From the NCBI GenBank assembly GCA_000151295.1, contig GG745367.1, positions 51,235 through 81,158 of the forward strand: a DNA stretch of 29,924 bases, read 5' to 3'. This DNA is from Allomyces macrogynus ATCC 38327. Its lineage: Eukaryota > Blastocladiomycota > Blastocladiomycetes > Blastocladiales > Blastocladiaceae. Positions within the stretch are counted from its first letter, which is position 1. Each line of letters opens with the position of its first letter. Both the position numbers and the translations under genes were made by a program. Positions 21,116-29,757 of the stretch are shown in pieces. The notes under the pieces were generated by a model, which saw nothing but the letters and a program-made list of their open reading frames with translations, was not told where the DNA came from and did not search any database.

Positions 21116-22190
21116 ACGTCCGCGCCTCGGACGGCGGAGAGAGGGCGGCATGGGCCGCCAAGACTTGAGTTGGTTTGTTGATGCCCCGCTTTGGATTTCT
21201 TGCCCTTGTCCCTTCCCGATACCTCCTACGTCGGCGCGGCGCTGGCATCCAACCGACCCAGCTGCCCGCCGACGATTCCCTGGTCTCTGATCCTTTGGTT
21301 TTTTTTCCTGTCCCGGTCCCCCTGTATCTCTTGTTTCGACCCCTCCCTTGTACATACTCGAGGCCGCGGGCGCCTGGCGCGTTCCGGCCGCGCAGTCATC
21401 GACGTGTTGGACTGTTCTTTGGTGTCCAGAGCCCCTTGTGTTCTTTTGGTCCCTTGTGTTCTTTTGGTCCCTTGTGTTCTTTTGGTCCCTTGTGTTCTTT
21501 TGGTTATGTTTCTCTAGGCGTGTGCCCGCATGTACCGATATCTCTAGTCCCTGCAATACGATTTGATGTGGGTGCTGTGCACGTCCGTGATGCGTTGGCT
21601 GATGGTGCAGTTTGGCTTGTCGTGCGCCCCAGCCTGGCAGGTCTGACTGGATTTGACTGTGTCCCCACGTTTCCCCGATCCGCGGCCTCCCGCCGTTGGC
21701 CGCCCAAAGGCGGAGTAGGCTCCGTCAGAGTCCTGGCTATCTTCTCCACCGGTTGGCGATGTCGTTGGACCGCGGCGAGGGCAGCGACCCGCGACCCACC
21801 GCCACAAGCGTGACCCGCCAACAGCAGCCATTGTCCAACCACTCAAGGATGCGGTTGCGTCGGCACGTCCCGGCACTGCCGCTTGTTTTTCAACCTCGCC
21901 TCCACCTTCTCCACCTGTCACAGCGGCGCTGGAGCGCGGCAGATGATCCGCACGCGGACTCCCCGTCGTGACGACGACCGGCATCGGCCATGGGCGCATT
22001 CGCTTCCCTGTCCACACGCAAACTGGGTGCTGCAAGGCGCTGGGTGCTGCAAGGCGCCGCCCTGCAGGCACTTGAAAAGCGCAAAAAAAACAACAAAAAA
22101 AGACAGCCAAGATCAAAATTGCATCGTTCCAAAACCAACCAAAAGCCCCATCCCAACCCACTTCTCTCCCTCCCGCTCCTCCTCCAAAAA
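21116..22190. other. Convergent intergenic region with a minisatellite
   Basis: This lies between the stops of the first H15 gene (+) and the RGS gene (-). It is less GC-rich and T-rich on the plus strand up to about 21520, consistent with a 3' UTR. An exact 18-bp tandem repeat is at 21433-21504 and A-rich runs are at 22084-22100. No AATAAA was noticed in either orientation, and no protein-like frame was found. Confidence 0.5.
21433..21504. repeat. 18-bp minisatellite, four exact units
   Basis: CCCTTGTGTTCTTTTGGT is repeated four times head to tail with no mismatch (21433-21450, 21451-21468, 21469-21486, 21487-21504). It lies in the probable 3' UTR or downstream flank of the first H15 gene. 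Confidence 0.95.
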
Positions 22191-23324
22191 TCACGGCTCC
22201 CTGAGCACCGCATTCGCATACGCGACCAAATCCACGCCCAACAACGTGATCCCAAACCCTTGCAACATGCGCCGCATCAGTGCGTGCCGTGTCGCCGGAT
22301 CCCCGTGCGTCAACAAAGACATGGCCGCTGCCGCTCCCGCTGCCACGCTACTCCCGACCTCACTCCCATCCCCACCATCGACCGCCGACGTCGGAGCCGA
22401 AATATCGACCGCGGCATTCGGCATACTCGCAGCACTCGGCGGCGGTGGGGCCAGCAACCCGTGGCGGTCCATGTACTCGACGAGTACATTCAGTGCAAAG
22501 TGCCGTGCGCGTGGGGTATACACGGTCCCGCCACCATCAGCCGCGTCGGTCGTCGCCGTCTCGAGTTCAGCGGCCATCCGTGCGGCCAAGGGGGACCGCG
22601 CAAATTTCGTGTACGACGCGTCCAAGAGCGCGAGAACGGCGGTTTTCGCCGGTAGGAACAGGTGCCGCAACCCAACGGCGAGACTCGGGCCCGTTCCGGC
22701 TTCGCTTGGCGTCGCAGACGCAGCGGATTCGGCCTTGGTCGCGTGCGCACAGGCGCGACTCAATCGCGCCAAGTCCTTGACGACGCCTTTCCGCACGCGG
22801 TCGTCCACATTCACTTCCAATTGCGACCCGTGGCCCAAGTACGTCTCGAACAACGAAAACGCCGCCTGTAAATGCTGCACCGGGTCGGCAAAGGGGGTTG
22901 CCTCGTACCGGTCCACTTCCAGCACGAAAAACAGGTTCTCGGCTGCGTATTCGTCGAGCAGCGCGTGCAAAAAGTAACACAGCGGTAACTTGGCGTGCAG
23001 CATGGCCCGCAGTCCTTCGCCCTGGATTTCGGCAAGCGACACGTCGAGTGGCGGTAAATCGCCAAAGAAATTGTACAGTTTGCGGCCCGTCACGGACCCA
23101 CGCCGGTTCGTGCTTGCGGTCACGTCCGGGCTGGCCGAGGGGGAACTGCGTCCGGGAGTGACGACGGCGGCCGCGACGACGGCGGCGGCAGCGGCGGCGG
23201 CGGCGGCCGAAGCGGCGGAAGCCGAGCGGGACCGGTTACCGCGCGCGGACGAGGACGAGCGCGGTGCGGGCGTGCCAGCTGAGAGCATGGCGGTGGGCGC
23301 GCCGGCGCGAACGCCGGCCAGCAT
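22191..23324 (-). CDS. RGS-domain protein (regulator of G-protein signalling), 377 aa
   Basis: It probably accelerates GTP hydrolysis by a heterotrimeric G-alpha subunit. The RGS-like fold spans about residues 107-250: a LCYFLHALLDEYAAENLFFVLEVDRY segment (about 115-140), AAFSLFETYLGHGSQLEVNVDDRVRKGVV (about 154-182) and FLPAKTAVLALLDASYTKFARSPL (about 223-246). These match the conserved ENLxFW-like helix, the VNV/R helix and the AxxxVxxxLxxDxYxxFxxS helix of RGS proteins. An Ala/Ser/Thr-rich insert of about 30 residues (190-218) lies between the last two, and the ENLFF motif has Phe and Val where Trp is common. The N-terminus is Ser/Ala-rich with poly-Ala, and an unassigned helical tail ends LQGFGITLLGVDLVAYANAVL. 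The start is the only in-frame ATG, but the frame stays open and protein-like for ~200 nt upstream, so an upstream exon is possible. Confidence 0.75.
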   Translation of the reverse strand: MLAGVRAGAPTAMLSAGTPAPRSSSSARGNRSRSASAASAAAAAAAAAVVAAAVVTPGRSSPSASPDVTASTNRRGSVTGRKLYNFFGDLPPLDVSLAEIQGEGLRAMLHAKLPLCYFLHALLDEYAAENLFFVLEVDRYEATPFADPVQHLQAAFSLFETYLGHGSQLEVNVDDRVRKGVVKDLARLSRACAHATKAESAASATPSEAGTGPSLAVGLRHLFLPAKTAVLALLDASYTKFARSPLAARMAAELETATTDAADGGGTVYTPRARHFALNVLVEYMDRHGLLAPPPPSAASMPNAAVDISAPTSAVDGGDGSEVGSSVAAGAAAAMSLLTHGDPATRHALMRRMLQGFGITLLGVDLVAYANAVLREP

Positions 23325-23823
23325 GTTGGAGGTCGGTGCGGGGGACGCGGTCGTGGTGGAGCGGCGCGCGCGGACGAGGTTGGTGACGCGGGCGCTGAAC
23401 GAGGGCGAGGCGGGCAATGCGGGGGAGACGAAGAGTGCGGTAGAGCCTGGGTCGACGTGGTCGACGGTGACCTCGACCTCGGCGCAAACCTCGCTGCTGC
23501 TGCTGGCTGCTGCTGCGGCTCGACGCTGAAACCAACGTGTGGCGCGACGTGTCTTGAACGGGAGCGCACCGCAGTCGATGGGGGCGGCCCAAGCAAGCGA
23601 TCGAGAAGACGCTCGCTCGACGGCAGGGACAAGTGCACGGGCGTTGGGGGGCGTTCGACTTGCCGACTGGAGAGGTGGCGGCGGTGCGAGTCGGCGACAG
23701 GTGTGCGGCAAGTCCTGGCCCGTTGGTTGCGTGGCGAGGACGACGAGAACGAGCAGCACGCGCAACAGGAGCGAGCACGAGCAACGAAGCGATGGTGATT
23801 GGAGGTCGAGGACGACGAGGTGG

Positions 23824-23865
<42 letters not shown>

Positions 23866-24394
23866 TGCGTGGTGGAGTGCTCAAGAGTCGCCGGACTTTT
23901 GACGACGGCCCACCGCTCCGACACTGCAGTAACAGCGACGACGCACCGAACCACCAACGCACGCCAAGACGACACGCTCAACGCACGCGCAACGACGCTT
24001 CACATGCGCGCGCGTGCGTGCCTTTCGCCGGTGCGATTCACACAACAATCGCCCCAAAGACGCCGCGCGTGCACACACCTCCCTCGCTGGCCAACGCGCC
24101 ATGACGTCGCCGACACCCTGGCGACGCACTCGCAGTAGAATATACCTCTATTATTCCATCACCCTCTCCATCAACCTCGGTTCCTCGTTCCTGGCGCGCC
24201 GGAGCAAACGCATCTCCGGTGCCGCTCTCCCCCTTCGAATAAATATATCTGACCAGCCAGCCGGCCTGACGTGCACGCTGCGACGCGCGCCCGACGTGTG
24301 CGTCCGGTCCGACGCGTGTCCGACGCGCCAAACGCTCCGTTTCCGCATTTCCTCAGACCATTACCAACCTTCTCCACCTCTGGTTTACTCTCTC
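23325..24394 (-). promoter_or_regulatory. Upstream region and possible 5' exon of the RGS gene
   Basis: This lies between the RGS start and the stop of the upstream minus-strand gene. On the minus strand it holds AT-rich TATA-like sequences (complement of 24236-24255 and of 24137-24150), a pure (CT)n tract opposite 23826-23862, and an acceptor-like TTGGTTTCAG ending near 23526. The frame downstream of that acceptor is Ser/Thr/Pro-rich and joins the RGS frame, yet no in-frame ATG exists there. Either this is all 5' UTR or a short upstream coding exon was missed. I could not identify a convincing donor. Confidence 0.4.
23826..23862. repeat. (GA)n microsatellite, 37 nt
   Basis: An uninterrupted GA run; on the minus strand it is a CT tract upstream of the RGS gene. 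Translated, it gives a meaningless Ser-Leu run, which argues that this position is not coding. Confidence 0.95.
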
Positions 24395-26299
24395 TCACCC
24401 GTCTTCCGCCGCCGCTGCGTCCCCCTCAGCTGCCGGCGCCGCGGTCCTCCCGATGGTCCCTGCAGCCCCCGGCATCCCCAACGCCTGCCACAACTGCAAG
24501 ATCACACTGATATCCGCGCCCACCTCGGACCCTTCCCTCAGCAACTCGTGCACCGACGTCGCAATCGACGGCACGCCACGTCCACCAGATGCCGCCGCCG
24601 CCGCCGCTTCCAGTAGCGGCCTCGGCCGCGCGATCGGCGACCCGGTCCGCCTCTGCACGCGTGGCCGTGGGGACATGGCGACCAGCGACACGGTGCGTGG
24701 CGGTAAATCGGATCCGGCGAGTTCGTCGCTGGATGCCGGGATGGGTGGCGGGAGAGGCAGCGCCAAGAGGTCTCCAGCCTGTGCCGGTGCAGCGGGTGAC
24801 CCAGGTGCCGAGGGTGCCGGGAACGACGGCGACGGCGGTTTCCCCAACAACAACGTCGACAACCGCTTTTCCGCGAGCAGAGGCGACAGGAGCATCAGCT
24901 GCGAGTACAGTGCCGACGGATCGAGGTCGTCCACGGCCAGTGGCGGCGGCAAGTGCAGCGACAGTGACGGCGGCATCTGTTGCGCGACGGGTTCCGGCGC
25001 GGGCGCGTCCGGTGGAGTCGCCGCGTGTGGTGGCGACGCGAGTGGGACGGCCGACGGCGGGAGGACCGCGAGTTGCGGCACGTGCAGCCGTGGCCGTGCA
25101 GCTGCCGCTGGCCGCGGCGTGTTGGATGTGGAGGCCGGGAGGGATCCAGTGCCAGTCAGCGCTACGGGCGCAAGGACCGGCGTCGTTCGCACCGACCCGC
25201 CCGCTGGCTTTGCAGCAGCGACTGGTTCCGGGTCCGGGTCCGGCACCACCGGTGCGGGCTTGGGTTTGCTCACGCTCTTGTTCTTCAACGGCTGCGGCTT
25301 ACTCGCGCCCTGGAACATGCGCGGCGGCGGGATCGACACGGCCAGCCGGAACGGCATCTGCCGCCGCGCATTGAGCGCCGCCGTCGGGTAATCGCGCTCG
25401 CAGATTGGGAAGAATCGCGGGTCCGGCTGCGGCGCGTCCGAGGGGGGTGAACCGTGCACCGTCGCCCAGTGCCAGATCCGTGGCCGCGGCGGCGGCTGTT
25501 GCGACCGGCTGGAACTGCCCGTCCGTTGGTGGCCTGTGGCAACCGGACGCGGGCGTGGGGGCGAGGGCGACCCACGGCGGTGCGTGCGCGCGCGGTCCGC
25601 TTCGGTTGGGACGGAGGTGGACTTGGCGGCGTTCGCGGCAAGTATCGCCGTTTGCAGCGCGTAGAGCAAGACGTGCAGGTCGGCTTCGGATTTCGGGCGC
25701 AGGACTTGCGATCGGCCGTACCGCGCGTCAATGGCCACGGTCAGTGGGTGTCGCCACCGTTTCGCCGCGGGTAGCGACGACGACGGCGGGACCAGGACGC
25801 GCACGCCCGCCATGGCCGAGACGGGCATCGTCCAGAGCGGGACCTGGAAATGTTTGGCGACCAAGTGCACGGGTGTCGCAAGCACGTCGCCAAGAGACGT
25901 GTCGTCGCTGGAATCCTCGTCGTGCGCGGCAGGCGCCGTCCAGTACTCCCACGCGTGTTCGGGCGTGGCCATGAGCGGTGACGACCGTTTCAGGACAAGC
26001 GCCGAGTCGGGCACGGTGCCGCCGGCGGCAACAGCGACGGGCGCGTCCATGGCAAACTCGGCCTTGTGCTTGGTCGTGTCGAGACAGACGAGAAGGCGGC
26101 CGTCAAAGCGCACTTCGCGCTTGGTCCATTTGCCTTTCGCGTCGGCGGCGGGGACGTAGGCGTCGAGCGCGAGAACCGGTGGAGCGCCGCGAAGAGCGCG
26201 CCAGGGGCCGTCGGCTATGGTCGTGACGCGCGTGGTCGCGCCCGGGTGCGGGGCGACGGCGTTGGCCGCGGCCGAGGGCGCAGTCGGGAGACCCGTCAT
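24395..26299 (-). CDS. Proline-rich protein with a possible split PH-like domain, 634 aa
   Basis: I do not recognise a named family. The start is the only in-frame ATG (MTGLPTAP) of a frame whose further upstream extension begins at a TTG. Residues about 38-75 (PPVLALDAYVP, GKWTKREVRFDGRLLVCLDTT) look like the first strands of a pleckstrin-homology fold. About 153-222 (VPLWTMPVSAMAGVRVLVP, then LTVAIDARYGRSQVLRP and EADLHVLLYALQTAIL) look like later strands and the closing C-terminal helix. A 75-residue insert with an acidic DEDSSDD patch lies between. If correct, it could bind phosphoinositides or a protein at a membrane. Residues about 300-590 are Pro/Ala/Ser low complexity, with a PRIWHWATVHG and a FFPICERDYPTAALNARRQMPFRLAV block. 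The last 45 residues contain the helix VHELLREGSEVGADISVILQLWQALGMP. Confidence 0.7.
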   Translation of the reverse strand: MTGLPTAPSAAANAVAPHPGATTRVTTIADGPWRALRGAPPVLALDAYVPAADAKGKWTKREVRFDGRLLVCLDTTKHKAEFAMDAPVAVAAGGTVPDSALVLKRSSPLMATPEHAWEYWTAPAAHDEDSSDDTSLGDVLATPVHLVAKHFQVPLWTMPVSAMAGVRVLVPPSSSLPAAKRWRHPLTVAIDARYGRSQVLRPKSEADLHVLLYALQTAILAANAAKSTSVPTEADRARTHRRGSPSPPRPRPVATGHQRTGSSSRSQQPPPRPRIWHWATVHGSPPSDAPQPDPRFFPICERDYPTAALNARRQMPFRLAVSIPPPRMFQGASKPQPLKNKSVSKPKPAPVVPDPDPEPVAAAKPAGGSVRTTPVLAPVALTGTGSLPASTSNTPRPAAAARPRLHVPQLAVLPPSAVPLASPPHAATPPDAPAPEPVAQQMPPSLSLHLPPPLAVDDLDPSALYSQLMLLSPLLAEKRLSTLLLGKPPSPSFPAPSAPGSPAAPAQAGDLLALPLPPPIPASSDELAGSDLPPRTVSLVAMSPRPRVQRRTGSPIARPRPLLEAAAAAASGGRGVPSIATSVHELLREGSEVGADISVILQLWQALGMPGAAGTIGRTAAPAAEGDAAAAEDG

Positions 26300-26698
26300 G
26301 CTGTTGATGGGTGCCGGTTGTGGGTGGCGCAGGGATGCGGGAGGAGCGGTGGGCTTGTCGGCAAGGAGCTTGTAGCGATCGTGCGCGTGAGGGCGACTGC
26401 AGCAGCAGTAGTCGTTGTTGGGTGGAGAAGCGGTGCCGTCGTCGTCGCGGTAGGCGTCAGCGACGCGCGCGGTCGGGAAGCACGACGCCGTGGTGGACGA
26501 GCTGGTGGTGGTTGTTGAAGTACTGGCGGCGCTCGGGGGCGGGGCCTTGGCTCTTGATGGGGCGGGCACGGCGAGCAGAATGCGGCAGGTGCGGTAGGGA
26601 TGCCGGTGCAATGCGGGACAATGCGAGCGGAGCCTTGGTCGGGGAGGAGGAGAGGAGGGGTGCGGACGACAAGAGCGGATCAGGACGAGGCAGGACGA

Positions 26699-26722
26699 GG
26701 TCGAGGTCGAGGTCGAGGTCGA
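26699..26722. repeat. Hexanucleotide (GGTCGA)4 repeat
   Basis: Four exact units run into a CGA triplet run. They lie about 400 nt upstream of the PH-like gene start on the minus strand. Confidence 0.85.
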
Positions 26723-27668
26723 CGACGACGACGGTCGGCTGGTGGTGACCGCTCATGGAGCGGTGGCGCCGTAGCGCCCAGGCGGCTTCCCTTGCCGAAG
26801 CGCAGAGAAGCCAGGGAGGTGCCGCGCCGCCGCTCATGCAACGGCGCCAGCCACCACGCCGGCCATGCCCAAGCAGGCCAGGCACCTTCCCCTCGTTCGG
26901 CGCCTTGGACAAAGGCACACGTGACCGCGTCGCACGTGCCCCTTGCCCCTCCCATGGTTCGCATGCGTCGCTCCACTTGGGCGGTCGCCGACGGCCCACC
27001 GACGCGTCGCAGCCAAGCCGGCGGCCATGAGCGACGCCAACCTCCCGCAAATGCACCGCGCACGCGCCCTCGAAGCTCGCCAGGCCGGACAGCCACCTGG
27101 ACCCCGCACGAACACCGCCCGCCACGTCGACCGCGGACCGGATGCATCCCTGCCGCCCCATCAGCCCGCCCCGGTGCCGGGCCCCACCCGCATGAATTTC
27201 ATTACCGGCCGGCCCGTCGGCGACTGCGCCCGCGGCGTCCGCAGAGCGTCCTGATCCGCGCTCGCTGTTGCAACAGGAGCCATCACGGCCGCACGCCGCC
27301 GCCTTGCAACGACGCCGTGATGACCCGGCCAGCAGCCCATGCGCATACGGTCGTCGAGTGTTCGCGTGTGGTGATAATCATCATGGCGCGGTGCCGAGCG
27401 TGTGCTCGCGCTCGCGAACGGACGTGGGATGCCATGACGGCGATGGCGCAGCAAACGCCGAGCATTGCGACCATGGGCCCAGCTCGCGAGCCCCTCGACG
27501 ACGCACCACGGCGCGTCGGCACGAGGATGCGCGTCATGCCGTGCGCGCACGGGCACCCGAGGAGGCCCCTCATGGCTCCCCACGACTGCGCCCGCGTCGT
27601 GCCACGGCCGGACGCCCGTCAGCGCGCGCACTGGCGCGACGACGGCTTGCAAGTACCGCGCGAGGAGC

Positions 27669-27694
27669 AGTCGCGAACGTGAGTCGCGAACGTG
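27669..27694. repeat. 13-bp tandem duplication
   Basis: AGTCGCGAACGTG occurs twice head to tail, about 270 nt upstream of the TATA box of the second H15 gene. A duplicated regulator site is possible but unproven. Confidence 0.8.
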
Positions 27695-27961
27695 CCTCGA
27701 CGAGGGGGAGCCATGGCGGTTGCGTGCCAAGATCGCGCCAACTCGCGGCGGTGCTCTGGCGAGGACAAAGGACGTGGCGCGCACGCGCCGGCTCCACGTT
27801 GGCGCGCGGCGATGTGTCCTCCTGCCGGCGCGCGCGACGGCGCGGGAACCGTGTGGAGCCGGCCGGCCGCTGTCGCCCGTCAAGAGCATCGCCCGCCGGC
27901 CCTCCGCGCGCGCGCCGGCCCAGCCCCCTTGGCTCGCTCGCTCGCCAGGCTGGGCCGCGTC

Positions 27962-27967
27962 TATAAG
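27962..27967 (+). promoter_or_regulatory. TATA box of the second H15 gene
   Basis: TATAAG sits in GC-rich sequence 205 nt upstream of the main ATG, at a distance like that of the first H15 gene. Confidence 0.65.
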
Positions 27968-28056
27968 TCCCGCGCCGCCGCCGCCGCCGTCCTCACGGCC
28001 GCAGACCATCACCGACGCCATCGCGCCGGCGGGGGTTCCAACCGGGCCCGGATTCC

Positions 28057-28155
28057 ATGCACGGCACCGCATCGCTGCGCTCGCGCGGCCCGCACGCCGC
28101 GCTGCCCCCAATGCCCAGCCGGCGCCGCAGCTCGTCTACCACGAGGACGACCTGA
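28057..28155 (+). promoter_or_regulatory. Upstream ORF (32 codons) in the leader of the second H15 gene
   Basis: This is the first ATG after the TATA box. The frame runs 32 codons (starting MHGTASLRSRG) and ends in TGA at 28153-28155, 11 nt before the main ATG, in a different frame. An internal in-frame ATG is at 28111. Scanning ribosomes would meet it first, so it could repress or gate translation. Alternatively the true start is elsewhere after 5' splicing. Confidence 0.5.
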
Positions 28156-28166
28156 GCCCGCCCGCC

Positions 28167-29739
28167 ATGCTGCTGCCGCCCGCGCCAAGCTACGCGACCA
28201 CCACAGCCTGCTCGACCACGAACTACGCGACGACCACGACCACGGGCCACCGCACCACGGCACCCGCAGTCTACTCGACGCCCGCCGCGACCACGGCGCC
28301 GTCGCCCTTTTCAGTTCTCGTGGCCCCCGATTCACCACTCGCGCTGCCGCTCGAGCCCTCGGGCGTGCCGCTGCTCGAGTCCTCGGGCGTACCGCTGTTC
28401 GACGCGTCATCACTCGTGCCGCACACCTTCTCGCCGCTCTCCTCGCTTCCCTCGTCGTCTTCGTCATCCTCCTCATCCTCTGCATCTTCCGTGCCCGCAT
28501 CGACGCGGCCTTCGTCGGTCGACTCGTGCGCGTCGTCCGGGTTCAACTACTCGCCGTCGGTCTCGTCGGCCGAGGGCACGCGCACCGTTCTCGCACACCC
28601 ATGGGCCGCGCTCAATCTGCACCCGGCCGAGGAGCCCGAGCCCATGCATGATCTGTTGCCGATCAAGGCCGCGCCCGCCGAGTCGGCGGCAGCACCGTCG
28701 ACGACGGCAGCACCAACTCGGCCCAAGCGCAAACGCAAGCCCAAGGTCGTGCCCGGCCGCATTCCGGCCTACGAGGATCTGTACGTGCACTCCGCTCCCT
28801 CTCTTCTCCACCCTATTTCGCGACCGCACCGTTGACCTCTCTTCCCCTCTATCGCAATACCCAGCATCGCCGAAGCCATCCAAGCACTCGTCCCGACCCC
28901 GAACGCGCCCGGAGTCGCGCCCAAAAAAATGTTCCAATGGATCGAGGACCAGTACGGGGGCACGCCCGACGTGCGCCAACTGCCCGTCAACTTCCGCGGG
29001 TCGGCCGTGCAAGCTTTGAAAAAGGCGCGCCGCAAAGGCCGCGTGATTGTCGACCCCAACGAAAAGAGACGGTACCGACTCAACCCACACTACACGCCGG
29101 CACGTGCTCTTTACGGCCGCACGAAAGCCGGCGGCGTGCTGGCCTCCAAGCAGAAGCTGCGCAAGGACGCGACCGTCGACCCTGTGCTCACGGACGCGTC
29201 GCGGCCACCACTCACGCGGAAGCGCAAGGCGCGCACGATGAACGTCGAGGGCGAGGGCGGCGGGTCGCTGCGGAAGCGGGTTGCGGTGGAGTCGCGGTTT
29301 GTGCCGACGACAACGACGTTGCCGTCGGACGCGGCCGCGCTCGCACTGCCGTCGCTCGATCAGCTCGGGTTTGATTCGTGGCTGCCGAACCTGTTTGATT
29401 CGATGCATGCGGGCGACGGTGTGAATGCCGGCGCGAGCTCGGGTGCGATTGTGACCCCGCCACCACCGCCGCCGCAGCAACTTGCGGCCGAGCGGCACCA
29501 CCAGCACGCGACGGCGTATGTCCCGACCGACGAGGAACTCGCGGCACTGATGCGCGCCGACGACGGCACGGTCCCGCCGCCACCACTACCGGTGACGAGC
29601 TCGCAGGTACGCACGGTTTGTGCATCATGTCCTGATCACGGCACCGCAAATCTGACGCGTGCCCATTTTGCCGACGCGCCCATTTTGCCGACGCTAGCTC
29701 CCACCGCTCCCGCCACTCGCCACGACGCTCGGGCCATGA
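28167..29739 (+). CDS. Second linker-histone-fold (H15) nuclear protein (three exons, ~465 aa)
   Basis: Proposed exons are 28167-28780, 28865-29606 and 29698-29739. Residues 1-185 are Ser/Thr/Pro-rich with a Ser run and a repeated EPSGVPLLESSGVPLF motif. RPKRKRKPK (about 185-195) is an NLS-like cluster directly before the winged helix. The H15 domain (about 200-281) reads IPAYEDL-IAEAIQALV, MFQWIEDQYGG, NFRGSAVQALKKARRKGRV and RRYRLNPHY, closely parallel to the protein at 17997. More basic patches (RKRKAR, LRKRVAV) follow, then an Ala/Pro-rich tail. The start is the first ATG of this frame after the TATA box. The C-terminus is uncertain: if the last intron is not removed the frame continues to 29753, giving 500 aa. 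Confidence 0.75.
28781..28864 (+). other. Intron 1 of the second H15 gene (84 nt)
   Basis: The donor is GTACGT and the acceptor AATACCCAG, in phase 2. Splicing joins PAYEDL to IAEAIQAL, giving the expected H15 helix 1. The unspliced frame stops inside the intron at TGA. Confidence 0.88.
29607..29697 (+). other. Probable intron 2 of the second H15 gene (91 nt)
   Basis: The donor is GTACGC after TCGCAG and the acceptor GACGCTAG, with CTGAC as a possible branch site. Splicing in phase 0 ends the protein LPPLPPLATTLGP, compositionally like the preceding tail. Retention gives a Cys/His-containing tail unlike it. The frame stays open either way, so support is moderate. A 17-nt exact duplication (29661-29694) lies just before the acceptor. 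Confidence 0.55.
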
Positions 29740-29757
29740 ACGAACATGGCTAAAACG

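Larger units (their letters stand above)
26300..27961. other. Divergent intergenic region between the PH-like and second H15 genes
   Basis: No convincing gene was found in 1.66 kb. Frames open across it give Arg/Cys/His-rich translations. It contains the promoters of two diverging genes. Seen here: a (GGTCGA)4 repeat at 26699-26722, a WGATAR-type TGATAA at 27372-27377, a 13-bp tandem duplication (AGTCGCGAACGTG) at 27669-27694, and dense CG-alternating runs near 27905-27950 just upstream of the TATA box. Confidence 0.5.

Noticed and set aside
23325..23981. N-terminal extension of the RGS protein with a Ser-Leu run as a signal or membrane segment
   Set aside because: The run is translation of a (CT)n microsatellite and the extension has no ATG before 23324.
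24238..24243. AATAAA on the plus strand as a polyadenylation signal
   Set aside because: No plus-strand gene ends nearby. The same AT-rich patch is better placed as promoter sequence for the minus-strand RGS gene.
26300..26611. N-terminal extension of the PH-like protein
   Set aside because: It would have to begin at TTG; the first ATG in frame is at 26299.
26600..27682. 360-codon plus-strand frame between the PH-like and second H15 genes
   Set aside because: The translation is Arg/Pro/His/Cys-rich, lies in the promoter region and spans simple repeats; no motif supports it.
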